From contig JASHXM010000041.1 in the NCBI GenBank assembly GCA_030043545.1, forward strand, positions 1-7,606: 7,606 nucleotides of DNA, read 5' to 3'. The DNA comes from Thermoplasmata archaeon. GTDB lineage: Archaea > Thermoplasmatota > Thermoplasmata > Lutacidiplasmatales > UBA184. Under the pieces are notes generated by a model. The model worked only from the letters and a program-made list of their open reading frames with translations. It searched no databases and had not been told where the DNA came from. The position numbers and the translations under genes are program-made. This document shows positions 1 through 6,574 of this stretch, one piece after another (within the stretch, counting starts at the first letter, position 1; the number at the start of each line of letters is the position of its first letter).

Positions 1-671
1 TCCTTCAGGACGATCGTCGGAAACTCCTGCCAGACCTCGCGCATCGGCCGGAGGGCGTCGAGGAGCGGTCCGGGATCGCCGGCCCGGTCGCGCGCCACGG
101 CGTCCGCGAGCGCGGTGAGCGGCAGCGCCGACCGCTCGGAGAACGGGCCGGTGGCGACCCGCCGCAGCTCCTCGAGGTGCCCGCCGACGCCGAGCGCCTC
201 CCCGAGATCGACGGCGAGCGTCCGGATGTACGTCCCCGAGTCGCAGACGACGTCGACCACGACGCGCGGACCGTCCGTCTCGACGACGGCGAGCCGGTGG
301 ATCGTCCGGATCCGCCGCTCGCGCTTCACGGCCGAACGGACCGGCGGGGTCTGGAAGACCGGCGCGGTGAACTCCGTCACCACCCGGGCGAGGTCGCGCG
401 CGGGGACCTTGGCGTGGAACGTGACGACCCCCACGTACCGCTTCGGGAACTCGAGGACGAGCGGCAGCAGCTTGAGCGCCGGCCCGACGCCGACCCACAG
501 GAGCCCCGAGACGTTCGGGTCCAAGGTGCCGGCGTGGCCGGCCGTCGCGACGCCCAGGAGGTCGCGCGCCCACGCGGTCACCTGGTGCGACGACGGGCCC
601 CGCGGCTTGTCGACGAGGACGAACGTCCCCTCGGCGAGGCGCGCCTCGGCCGGGGCCGAGAGCGGGCTCAC
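1..671 (-). CDS. cbf5: Cbf5/TruB-family RNA pseudouridine synthase (3' end beyond window)
   Basis: Catalytic subunit of archaeal H/ACA ribonucleoproteins, which isomerises uridine to pseudouridine in rRNA and can act on tRNA U55. The 223 complete residues seen include an N-terminal LVDKPRGPSSH motif (19-29), the catalytic motif HAGTLDPNVSGLL (46-58) with the nucleophile Asp51, TPPVRSAVKR (108-117), the CDSGTYIRTL motif (143-152) and a GVGGHLEELRR segment (161-171). The C-terminal PUA domain lies past the left edge. The start is GTG at 671-669, sharing GTGA with the cmk stop; this puts the protein start just before the conserved core, with a shorter N-terminus than many archaeal Cbf5 proteins. 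The VRSAVKR segment and the archaeal spc-cluster context favour Cbf5 over bacterial TruB. Last gene seen in the operon. Confidence 0.95.
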   Translation of the reverse strand, partial: MSPLSAPAEARLAEGTFVLVDKPRGPSSHQVTAWARDLLGVATAGHAGTLDPNVSGLLWVGVGPALKLLPLVLEFPKRYVGVVTFHAKVPARDLARVVTEFTAPVFQTPPVRSAVKRERRIRTIHRLAVVETDGPRVVVDVVCDSGTYIRTLAVDLGEALGVGGHLEELRRVATGPFSERSALPLTALADAVARDRAGDPGPLLDALRPMREVWQEFPTIVLK

Positions 672-1210
672 AGCGCCGCCTCGCGCTCCCGGACGAACCG
701 GCGGATCGCCTCGGCGACCCCCGGGGCGTCGAGGTCGGTCGAATCGACCGTGAGGTCGGCCGGCTCGGCGTCGACGTCGATCCCATAGAAGCGACGGTAC
801 CGGGCCCGCTCCGCCTCCGCCCGCTCGCGGATCTTCCGGCGCGCGGTGTCCGTGCTCTCGTGGTCGCGGTTCGCCACGCGGCGCACCCGCTCCCCCTCCG
901 CGGCGGTCACGACCACGGTGTAGGCGGAGATCCCGGCCCGGCGGCAGAGGGCGCCCTGGATCCGCCCCTCCAGGAGACGACCCGGCGCCGCGAGCTTCAG
1001 CATCCCTTGGTCGAGCTCGCGGTCGACCTCGGGGTGCGCCGCCGCGTAGTCGCCGAACTCCTCGAGCGTCACCGAGCGGCGCCGCGCCTCCGCGCGGAAC
1101 CGCTCTCCCGCGGAGACGAACTCGAGCTCGAGCGCCCGCGCGGCGAGCCGCCCGGCCGTCGACTTCCCGCTCCCCGGGGGCCCGCCGAGCGTGACGACCC
1201 GGTGGATCAC
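668..1210 (-). CDS. cmk: Cytidylate kinase, archaeal type
   Basis: Transfers phosphate from ATP to CMP/dCMP, giving CDP/dCDP for nucleic acid synthesis; cytosolic. The 180-residue product opens with a P-loop, GPPGSGKST (10-18), then VSAGERFR (32-39), the LEEFGDYAAAHPEVDRELD stretch (49-67), LLEGRIQG (79-86) and a basic region ending RARYRRFYGIDVD (135-147). This order and the short length (about 180 against about 220 for bacterial Cmk) are typical of archaeal Cmk. The start is GTG at 1210-1208, overlapping the preceding stop as GTGA, with GGAGGG six bases upstream of it. A longer open frame continues upstream but runs across the DUF106 gene and has no matching homology. The stop overlaps the GTG of cbf5 by 4 bp, so the three distal genes are probably translationally coupled. 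Confidence 0.95.
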   Translation of the reverse strand: MIHRVVTLGGPPGSGKSTAGRLAARALELEFVSAGERFRAEARRRSVTLEEFGDYAAAHPEVDRELDQGMLKLAAPGRLLEGRIQGALCRRAGISAYTVVVTAAEGERVRRVANRDHESTDTARRKIRERAEAERARYRRFYGIDVDAEPADLTVDSTDLDAPGVAEAIRRFVREREAAL

Positions 1211-2037
1211 GCCGCCCCTCCGGCGACCCCCGCGACGGGCGGCACGGCGAGACGGTGCTCCTCGGAGTACCGTCGGAGCCACACGTGCTTCAGGAGCCGG
1301 CGGAAGACGAGCGAGAACGGCACGGTGTAGACGGAGAAGATCAGGAACCACCACGGGACGATGTGGAACACCGGCTGCATGAGATGGATCGTCGCCCGGC
1401 CGAGGGGGATCGCCTGCGGGCCGGCCCCGGCGGCGGCGATGACGAGCCCGACCCACGTGTAGATCAGGATGAGCATGAAGTAGGTGATCGCCATCCCCTT
1501 GAACTGGGCGATCGTCACCTCGCCCGAGAGGCGGGCGAGCCGCTCCTGGTGGGGGCGGAGCGCCGCGATCCGGTCCTTCTTCCCCGAGCGGATCGCCTCC
1601 ATCTGGACCTTGCGGAAGGCGGAGCTCCACTTCTGGATCTTCGCCGCCTTCACCCAGTCGGTCGTGTAGTTGTACGCGAGCGCGGTGATCAGCATCTCGA
1701 TCGCGCCCGCGATCGCCATCGTGAGGAGGAGGTAGTTCGAGTGGAACCCGATCAGCGTGTAGAGCGGGCCCCCGTGCGCGGAGCCGGTGCCGAGGAGGGT
1801 CGCGATCTGGTTGCGCGCCGAGGTGTCGATCAGCATCAGGAACCCCAAGGTTCCCAGGAAGACGTAGATCATCGTGGAGAACTTGAACGTCGGCATCGGC
1901 GGCCGGACCGGCGGGGGCGACGGAACGCCCGGACCTCCGTCGTCGCCGTCCCCGTCGTCGTCCTCCTCGTCGTCGTGCGGACCCGGGGGGGCGGCCGCGG
2001 GCGCCGCCGAGGGGAGCGGCGCGTCCTCGTCCGGCAC
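1207..2037 (-). CDS. DUF106/EMC3-TMCO1-like membrane insertase (YidC/Oxa1 superfamily)
   Basis: Predicted archaeal membrane-protein insertase of the DUF106 family, related to eukaryotic EMC3 and TMCO1 and to Methanocaldococcus Mj0480. The 276 residues comprise a Pro/Ala-rich tail with an acidic run (21-34), a hydrophobic helix (about 55-71), core TM1 (about 101-122), a charged, probably coiled-coil segment (about 126-175), TM2 (about 181-203) and TM3 (about 225-247), then a basic end. The helix-coiled coil-helix-helix core is the family signature; the first helix and the acidic tail are additions to it. The start is GTG, one base after the secY stop, supported by a GGGAGG 11 bases upstream. 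The ATG at residue 48 (1896-1894) has no such signal. Placement directly after secY suggests cooperation with the translocon; the exact client proteins are inference. Confidence 0.88.
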   Translation of the reverse strand: MPDEDAPLPSAAPAAAPPGPHDDEEDDDGDGDDGGPGVPSPPPVRPPMPTFKFSTMIYVFLGTLGFLMLIDTSARNQIATLLGTGSAHGGPLYTLIGFHSNYLLLTMAIAGAIEMLITALAYNYTTDWVKAAKIQKWSSAFRKVQMEAIRSGKKDRIAALRPHQERLARLSGEVTIAQFKGMAITYFMLILIYTWVGLVIAAAGAGPQAIPLGRATIHLMQPVFHIVPWWFLIFSVYTVPFSLVFRRLLKHVWLRRYSEEHRLAVPPVAGVAGGAA

Positions 2038-2038
2038 C

Positions 2039-3805
2039 CTACGCTTCGCCTCCCAGGAAGCGGCGGAGGAGCGGGTTCATCTCCATCAGCTGCTCGCGGC
2101 CCATCGCCTCGTAGAGGTTGATGACGATGCCGACGGTCAGCAGCACGCCGGTGCCGCTCGCCTGGCCGAGCGTTCCGATCAGGTCCGCGCCGGCGGCGAG
2201 GGCGCCGACCGACGCGCCGGAGATCACCGTGATCACGGGGATGTACCGTTCGAGGACCCGACGCAGGACCCGCGGTTCCCTCCGGAACCCGGGGATCTGC
2301 ATGCCGGTCGCCTCGATCTGCCGGGCGACCGCCTCCGGACCCATGTTCGTCGTCTGGATCCAGAACTTCGCGAACAGGATCGAGCCGACGACCATCGCGA
2401 CGAAGTAGACGCCGACGTGGACGAGCCCCTGCCACCACTGGTGGCCGAACAGGAAGCTGCCGTACGCCTGGTAGTTCAGGATCGGTAACAGCCACGACTC
2501 GAGGCCGTTCGGCGTCGAGAGGTAGAACGCGCCCCCCGCTAACGGTTGCGTCTGGCTGATGTTGTTCGCCTGGGCGTACGTCGCGGTCGGGTACATCCCG
2601 ACCCACCACTGGTGGCCGAGGAGCGGGAAGTGCGCGAGGGTCGGGTTCGACCAGAGGAGGATCGTCACCATCGAGACGTTGGCGAGCAACGCCGACATGA
2701 GGATGACCGGGATGTTCGACGCGTAGATCAGCCGCAACGGGTAGCGGCCGCGCGCGCCCCGCGCTTCGGCGTGCGAGAGCGGCAGCTCGATCCGCGTCGA
2801 CTCGGTCCAGGCGACCATGATGAAGATCGCCGCGGTCCCGACTAACGCGACGACCGGATTCGGCGGCGCGAGCAGCACCTTCTCCCAGCCGCCGCCGGCC
2901 ATCTGGGAGGCGCTCCAGTGGGTGAGGTACCAGAGCGTCTTCGGGATCGTGCCGCTCGGCGGGTTGTTGTACGACACCGGGCCGGCGTTCGACGGGAGCC
3001 AGTTGAGCGTCCCCTGGATGATCTGCTGCGAGACGCCGGCGGCGATGAACAGCGAGATGCCGCTCCCGATCCCCCACTTCGAGACGACCTCGTCCATGAG
3101 GAAGACCAGGTAGCTGCCGAGGACCAGCTGGCCGACGATCACCGAGTTCGCGAGGAGGAGGCCGTTGCCGGGGGAGACCGCGTTGAAGCTGCCGACGATC
3201 GACGTCGACGGGGTGAGGTAGCCGAACACCTGGGGGACCGCCTCGATGAAGATCATCGCGACGACGACGACCTTCTGGGTCCCCTGGTACGTCCCCTTGT
3301 CCTCGTCGTCGGTCAGGTCGAGGCCGATGATCTTCGCCCCGGTGAACAGCTGCATGATGATCGACCCGGTGACGATCGGGCCGATCCCGAGGTGCATCAG
3401 CGTCCCTTGCGCCCCGGCGAGGATCGCGCGGTAGCTCGCGAACAGATCGATGACGGTCTGCTGGTCGACGCCGAACAGGTAGATGTTCGTGAGGACGAAG
3501 TAGAGGAGGAGGATGAAGATCACCCAGAACATCTTCGTCCGGAAGTGGACGTGGCCCTTCGGCTGGGTCACCGCCGGCATCCGGCTCGTCACCGGCTTGA
3601 GGCCGTACAGCTTCGACTTGGGGCCGTCGTACGAGACGCCCAGGTAGACGAGCGCCAGGATCGCCGCGGTGGCGATGCCGATGAGGCTGAGCCCGAGGAT
3701 CGTCGGGCGGTCCCAGAACCAGACGAGCGACAGCAGGATGATCCCGATGACGATCAGCGGGACGGCCCACCGCGGGTTGCGGGGGATCTCGTCGTCTTCG
3801 GCCAT
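2039..3805 (-). CDS. secY: Preprotein translocase subunit SecY (Sec61 alpha type) with extra N-terminal helix pair
   Basis: Pore-forming subunit of the Sec translocon in the cytoplasmic membrane, for export and membrane insertion of nascent proteins. Of 588 residues, the usual SecY begins near YGLKPVTSRMP (67-77). It continues with QPKGHVHFR (81-89), TM1 (about 92-111), the signature LGIGPIVTGSIIMQLF (139-154), the second signature DEVVSKWGIGSGISLF (238-253), the RYPLRLIYASNIPVILMSAL segment (354-373), the GGAFYLSTPNG external motif (424-434) and a GTGVLLTVGIV segment (551-561). Archaeal SecY is usually about 430-500 residues. The excess here is two added N-terminal helices (about 12-31 and 36-58) and a long external region around 383-460 holding two GHQWW motifs. 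No ATG exists between residue 1 and Met76, and no GTG was seen in the part of this stretch I checked. Only a weak GAGG lies 8 bases before the ATG, but a TATA-like box sits just upstream. Confidence 0.96.
   Translation of the reverse strand: MAEDDEIPRNPRWAVPLIVIGIILLSLVWFWDRPTILGLSLIGIATAAILALVYLGVSYDGPKSKLYGLKPVTSRMPAVTQPKGHVHFRTKMFWVIFILLLYFVLTNIYLFGVDQQTVIDLFASYRAILAGAQGTLMHLGIGPIVTGSIIMQLFTGAKIIGLDLTDDEDKGTYQGTQKVVVVAMIFIEAVPQVFGYLTPSTSIVGSFNAVSPGNGLLLANSVIVGQLVLGSYLVFLMDEVVSKWGIGSGISLFIAAGVSQQIIQGTLNWLPSNAGPVSYNNPPSGTIPKTLWYLTHWSASQMAGGGWEKVLLAPPNPVVALVGTAAIFIMVAWTESTRIELPLSHAEARGARGRYPLRLIYASNIPVILMSALLANVSMVTILLWSNPTLAHFPLLGHQWWVGMYPTATYAQANNISQTQPLAGGAFYLSTPNGLESWLLPILNYQAYGSFLFGHQWWQGLVHVGVYFVAMVVGSILFAKFWIQTTNMGPEAVARQIEATGMQIPGFRREPRVLRRVLERYIPVITVISGASVGALAAGADLIGTLGQASGTGVLLTVGIVINLYEAMGREQLMEMNPLLRRFLGGEA
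2049..2054 (-). promoter_or_regulatory. Shine-Dalgarno sequence fixing the GTG start of the DUF106 gene
   Basis: GGGAGG on the minus strand, inside the last codons of secY and 11 bases before the GTG at 2037. It supports the long protein with its acidic tail over the internal ATG at 1896, which is preceded only by GGCC-rich sequence with no purine run. Confidence 0.6.
2432..2619. repeat. 17-bp in-frame direct repeat inside secY (GHQWW motif)
   Basis: The same 17 bases occur at 2432-2448 and 2603-2619, 171 bp (57 codons) apart and in the same frame. On the minus strand they encode GHQWW at residues 397-401 and 454-458 of SecY. Each copy is also nearly palindromic (six-base arms around one central base). 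The copies flank the conserved GGAFYLSTPNG segment. This is either a small internal duplication or convergent use of a tryptophan-rich motif. Confidence 0.7.
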
Positions 3806-3831
3806 GCGGTCGGCCTCGGAGCCGGCGCCCG

Positions 3832-3840
3832 TATTATATA
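3832..3840 (-). promoter_or_regulatory. Candidate archaeal TATA box for secY
   Basis: The minus strand reads TATATAATA here, overlapping the final codons and TAA stop of rpl15. It is the longest pure A/T run I noticed in this GC-rich window. Its centre is about 31 bases upstream of the A of the secY ATG. Archaeal TATA boxes sit about 25-30 bases before the transcription start, so transcription would begin at or a few bases before the ATG, giving a leaderless or nearly leaderless mRNA. No clear purine-rich BRE can be claimed. Read-through from rpl15 would still supply secY. Confidence 0.5.
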
Positions 3841-4277
3841 GTCTGCGGGGCGGCCGCGGACGCCGCTTCCGGGGCCACGACCGTGACCTTCGCCTTCGCC
3901 CGCTCGGTGGCGTGCGCGACGGTCACGGTCCATTTCCCGTCGACCGTGCCGCCGCCCAGGAGGCGGTCGATGCCGGCCTTCCCGAGGTCGACCGTGAACG
4001 TCGTCCCGCTCCGGACGAGCGCTCCGCCCGCCTCCAGGAGCGGGGCGAGCCGGGCCAGGTCGCCGACGTTCACCGCCGTCGGGCGGTCGACGACGGCGTC
4101 CGGACGGGAGAAGCCGTGCCGGCCGAAATGGTCGGGGGCGTAGATCAGCATCGACTTGAACTTGTACTTGTGGAGGCCCGCGTTCCCGCGTCCGCCCTGC
4201 TTGCCGGCGCCGCGGCCGGCCTTGATCCCGCGGCCGTGCGTGCGCAGCCCCCGGAACTTCCGCGTGCGGCTCGGCAT
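3834..4277 (-). CDS. rpl15: 50S ribosomal protein uL15
   Basis: Large-subunit rRNA-binding protein. The 147 residues begin with the family N-terminus, rich in Gly and basic residues: RKFRGLRTHGRG (6-17), GRGAGKQGGRGNAGLHKYKF (21-40), then YAPDHFGRHGFSRP (46-59), which is diagnostic of the archaeal/eukaryotic form. The C-terminal globular part (about 65-135) carries VNVGDLARL, and a short Ala-rich end follows. The ATG at 4277 lies 13 bases after the rpl30 stop, with AGGGGGT 8 bases upstream overlapping that stop. The stop is TAA, the only TAA among the genes whose stops are visible, and it forms part of the candidate secY TATA box. Confidence 0.97.
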   Translation of the reverse strand: MPSRTRKFRGLRTHGRGIKAGRGAGKQGGRGNAGLHKYKFKSMLIYAPDHFGRHGFSRPDAVVDRPTAVNVGDLARLAPLLEAGGALVRSGTTFTVDLGKAGIDRLLGGGTVDGKWTVTVAHATERAKAKVTVVAPEAASAAAPQTI

Positions 4278-4290
4278 CGTCGTCGACCCC

Positions 4291-4725
4291 CTAGATCATC
4301 CGACGGACGAGGTCGTTGATCGCCGCGCCGCGGTAGCCGAGCGCCCCGCCGCGGGCGAACGGCTTCTTCGTCGACCGCCAGCCGCCTTTCGGCGCCTTGA
4401 GCCGGAACAGCGGCTTCAGCCGGTCGGCCGCGCCGATGCCGTTCGTGTGGACCGCCTTCGCGAGCGCGGGTCGCTCCGTCGCGCTCTCGATCGGCTTGCC
4501 GTCGACCGTCCGACCGCGGGCGGAGAGCAGCGCGTCGACCGTCGCCGGATCGGCCTCGCCCCACGTCACGTACCCCTGGACGGTCGAGAGCATCCCCTTC
4601 ACGGTCGGGTTCTCCGGGACGACGGTGGCGTGGTTCGGGCGCGTCAGGTGGAGGTGGCGGAGCGTGTCGTCGATGTCGTGCCGGGCGTGGATCGTGCCCC
4701 GGACCCGGACGATGAGCCACGTCAT
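4291..4725 (-). CDS. rpl30: 50S ribosomal protein uL30
   Basis: Large-subunit protein binding 23S rRNA. The 144 residues match the long archaeal/eukaryotic L30/L7 form, not the roughly 60-residue bacterial form: [12 protein letters not shown] (4-15), [16 protein letters not shown] (25-40), [14 protein letters not shown] (44-57), [14 protein letters not shown] (103-116) and the C-terminal [19 protein letters not shown] (126-144). The ATG at 4725 overlaps the rps5 stop as ATGA, and AGGGGG lies 11 bases upstream. The open frame continues upstream across rps5, but without homology. Stop codon TAG. Confidence 0.97.
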   Translation of the reverse strand: MTWLIVRVRGTIHARHDIDDTLRHLHLTRPNHATVVPENPTVKGMLSTVQGYVTWGEADPATVDALLSARGRTVDGKPIESATERPALAKAVHTNGIGAADRLKPLFRLKAPKGGWRSTKKPFARGGALGYRGAAINDLVRRMI

Positions 4726-5582
4726 CGCGGCGGCGGCCCCCTCGGCGGCCCGGGACGGCCCGGTCCTCCGCCGCGTCCCGGCGGTCCGCGCCCGGGCGGA
4801 CCGCCCGGTCGGCGTCCCCGGCCACCCCGTCCGCCGCGGACGGGGCGCGGCGCTCCCTCCTCCTTCGGCGGGAGGATCGAGACGCCGACCGGTCCGCGGA
4901 TGATCTTGAGCCGCGTCGCGTCGTCCGGCGGGACCTTGAGCTCGGAGAGGGCGACGAGGGCGGTGTACGCTGCCTGGGCGTAGTTGACCGTCGTCTTCGT
5001 GTGCCCCTCGGTGAACCCCCAGGCGTCGGTGAACCCCGCGAACCGAAGCACCGGCTTCGCCACGTCGCCAACGGCGAGCCCGACGCCGCGCGGCGCCGGC
5101 TTGAAGCTCACGACGACCGAACCGGCTCGTCCGGAGGCGAGGAACGGGAGCGTGTGCGGGCGGCCGCAGCCGCACTCCCAGCTGCCGCAGCCGCGGAACA
5201 CCTCCACGATCTCGAGCTTCGCCCGGTCGATCGCCCGCCGGATCGTCGGGCCGACCTCGCGGCCCTTCGCCCGCCCGAGCCCGACGAACCCGTCGCCGTT
5301 CCCGACGACGACCGTGACCGCGAACTTGAACCGGCGACCGGAGTCGGTCATCCGCTGGACCATGTTGACGTCGAGCACCTCGTCGTGGAGGTTCGGGAGC
5401 AGCTTGTCGACGATCGGCGACTCCCGGAGCGGCAGCCCCGAGGCGAGCGCCTCGCTCATCGACGTGATCTCGCCGGCGGCGACCTTGCGGCCGAGCTCCG
5501 TCTTCGGCACCCACGGCGGCGCCGGCGCGGGCGTCGGCGGACCGTAGCCCGGACGCGGGGGCCCGGCGACGGCCCCGCTCAT
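4722..5582 (-). CDS. rps5: 30S ribosomal protein uS5 with RG-rich C-terminal tail
   Basis: Small-subunit protein needed for decoding accuracy and mRNA entry. The 286 residues have a Pro-rich N-terminus (1-28), the S5 double-stranded-RNA-binding-like domain with [20 protein letters not shown] (78-97) and [20 protein letters not shown] (98-117), and the archaeal Cys motif CGSWECGC (132-139) followed by RPHTLPF. The C-terminal domain contains [13 protein letters not shown] (161-173) and [19 protein letters not shown] (183-201), and ends at SILPPK (235-240). The usual archaeal protein stops about there. Residues 241-286 are a Gly/Arg/Pro tail with RGG and GRG repeats and no acidic residue after the first few positions. 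The start overlaps the rpl18 stop (ATGA), with GGAGG seven bases upstream. The stop overlaps the rpl30 ATG, so the tail frame is not an assembly slip. Confidence 0.97.
   Translation of the reverse strand: MSGAVAGPPRPGYGPPTPAPAPPWVPKTELGRKVAAGEITSMSEALASGLPLRESPIVDKLLPNLHDEVLDVNMVQRMTDSGRRFKFAVTVVVGNGDGFVGLGRAKGREVGPTIRRAIDRAKLEIVEVFRGCGSWECGCGRPHTLPFLASGRAGSVVVSFKPAPRGVGLAVGDVAKPVLRFAGFTDAWGFTEGHTKTTVNYAQAAYTALVALSELKVPPDDATRLKIIRGPVGVSILPPKEEGAPRPVRGGRGGRGRRPGGPPGRGPPGRGGGPGRPGPPRGPPPR
4792..4808. repeat. Perfect GC inverted repeat in the rps5 tail
   Basis: Arms CCGGGCGG and CCGCCCGG surround one central base, so an RNA stem of seven pairs with a three-base loop is possible. It lies 67-83 bases upstream of the rpl30 ATG, in the RG-tail coding region. 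The very high local GC content raises the chance of such palindromes. Confidence 0.4.
4825..4845. repeat. Perfect 9-bp inverted repeat in the rps5 tail
   Basis: Nine-base arms (CCCCGTCCG and CGGACGGGG) enclose three bases, which would make a very stable RNA hairpin in the mRNA about 100 bases before the rpl30 start. It encodes part of the first RGG repeat. It has no U-run after it on the minus strand, so it does not look like a terminator. Confidence 0.45.
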
Positions 5583-6106
5583 CGGGACGCCTCCGGCCGG
5601 GCGACGATCCCGGCGAGCGCGACCTTGTACGCTTCCACGGGCTTCGGGAGCGGCGTCGGCAGGTGGGCGCCGTTGAGCCGGTCGGGCGTCGGGAACCCCT
5701 CCTTGCCGTGCGGGATGTCGATCCCCGCATCAAGCAGCCCCTTGAGCGCGGCCGACAGCCGACCGCCGGGGGTCGGCCGCCGAAGCCCGACGTCGAGCAC
5801 CGCTTCCGCCGTCCCCCCCGACTTGGCGCGGAGGCCGGCGAGCAGCCCGGTGAGATAGGCGGCCGGGGTGGAGGCGATCCGCGTCGCCGGGAAGTCGATC
5901 CGTCCCAACTCGGCGGAGTCGGCGGCGGCGACGACCCGATCGCCGACCGGGTCGAACGCGACGATCGAGACCCGAACGCGCCGGCCCGAGCAGCGGACGA
6001 CGGCGCGGGACTGGCCCGAGCGGAGCAGCCGGAGCCGGACCCGGTAGTCGGTCTTCCCCTCGCGTCGGCGGCGGAAGTGGACCCGATAGCGCGGACCGGT
6101 GCTCAT
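5579..6106 (-). CDS. rpl18: 50S ribosomal protein uL18
   Basis: Binds 5S rRNA and anchors it to the large subunit. The 175 residues start with [20 protein letters not shown] (4-23), then [20 protein letters not shown] (25-44), a [16 protein letters not shown] segment (79-94), [20 protein letters not shown] (102-121) and [12 protein letters not shown] (122-133), all diagnostic of archaeal L18 and longer than bacterial L18 (about 117 residues). The ATG at 6106 overlaps the rpl19e stop (ATGA) and is preceded by GAGGAGA. An open frame upstream to 6283 is a shadow of rpl19e in another register. The stop overlaps the rps5 ATG by 4 bp. Confidence 0.97.
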   Translation of the reverse strand: MSTGPRYRVHFRRRREGKTDYRVRLRLLRSGQSRAVVRCSGRRVRVSIVAFDPVGDRVVAAADSAELGRIDFPATRIASTPAAYLTGLLAGLRAKSGGTAEAVLDVGLRRPTPGGRLSAALKGLLDAGIDIPHGKEGFPTPDRLNGAHLPTPLPKPVEAYKVALAGIVARPEASR

Positions 6107-6564
6107 CGCTTCTCCTCGGGGAGGTGGCCGGCGAGCCGCAGGTTGACGAGCAGGTGCGCCCGGCTGCGGAACATCCCGCCTTTCGCCCGCCGGTAGAACT
6201 CCCGGTAGACGGCGGGGGGGATCTTCTTCGTCGTGCGGAGCTCGCGCAACAGGTCGCGCTGCGCCCGGATCCGTCGCATCCACCGCTCCTTCTTCGGGAC
6301 GCGGGAGAACGGGGTTCCGCGCCGGGAGCCCGGACCGGAGTGGCGGCCCCGGGCGACCTCGGCGGCGTGGCGACGGGCGCGGACGCGGGAGGTGCCGGCG
6401 ATCGCGAGGCGGCGGATGACGCCGGCTTTGATCGCGCTACGGATATCCGCGCGCGTCACCGCGTCGGCGAGCTCCTCCTGGTTGGCGGGGTCGATCCAGA
6501 CGCGGCCTTCGCCGCATTTCAGCAGGGCCGCCGCGAGGCGGCGCTGGTTCGCGAGATCCGGCAT
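6103..6564 (-). CDS. rpl19e: 50S ribosomal protein eL19
   Basis: Large-subunit protein found only in archaea and eukaryotes. The 153 residues carry LANQRRLAAALLKCGEGRVW (4-23), the IDPANQEELADAVTRADIR segment (24-42), GTSRVRARRHA (57-67), RGRHSGPGSRRGTP (72-85), KKERWMRRIRAQRDLLRELR (91-110) and AKGGMFRSRAHLLVNL (127-142). The order and length are those of the family. The ATG at 6564 follows the rpl32e stop by 10 bases, and GGAGGG directly follows that stop codon. The stop overlaps the rpl18 start. Confidence 0.98.
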   Translation of the reverse strand: MPDLANQRRLAAALLKCGEGRVWIDPANQEELADAVTRADIRSAIKAGVIRRLAIAGTSRVRARRHAAEVARGRHSGPGSRRGTPFSRVPKKERWMRRIRAQRDLLRELRTTKKIPPAVYREFYRRAKGGMFRSRAHLLVNLRLAGHLPEEKR

Positions 6565-6574
6565 CGGTCCCTCC

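Noticed and set aside
1894..1896. Internal ATG as the start of the DUF106 protein
   Set aside because: No Shine-Dalgarno sequence precedes it, whereas the GTG at 2037 has GGGAGG upstream and directly follows the secY stop, matching the operon's tight spacing.
115..2121. Several long plus-strand open frames opposite cbf5, cmk and the DUF106 gene
   Set aside because: Highly charged, biased translations without motifs or start signals; the minus strand holds identifiable genes throughout.
1869..3770. A 633-codon minus-strand open frame overlapping secY and DUF106
   Set aside because: It is an out-of-frame reading rich in Arg, Pro, Asp and Gly, while the true secY frame has clear conserved motifs and membrane helices.
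2918..3841. A 307-codon plus-strand open frame opposite secY
   Set aside because: Its product is Asp/Arg/Glu/Val-rich with no domain pattern. It is the antisense shadow of secY, expected because stop codons are rare in GC-rich DNA.
4825..4845. Hairpin as an intrinsic terminator
   Set aside because: It lies inside rps5 coding sequence and has no U-tract after it on the minus strand.
4145..5071. A minus-strand open frame spanning rps5, rpl30 and part of rpl15
   Set aside because: Low-complexity Arg/Ser-rich product in the wrong register; the real frames across the same bases encode recognisable ribosomal proteins.
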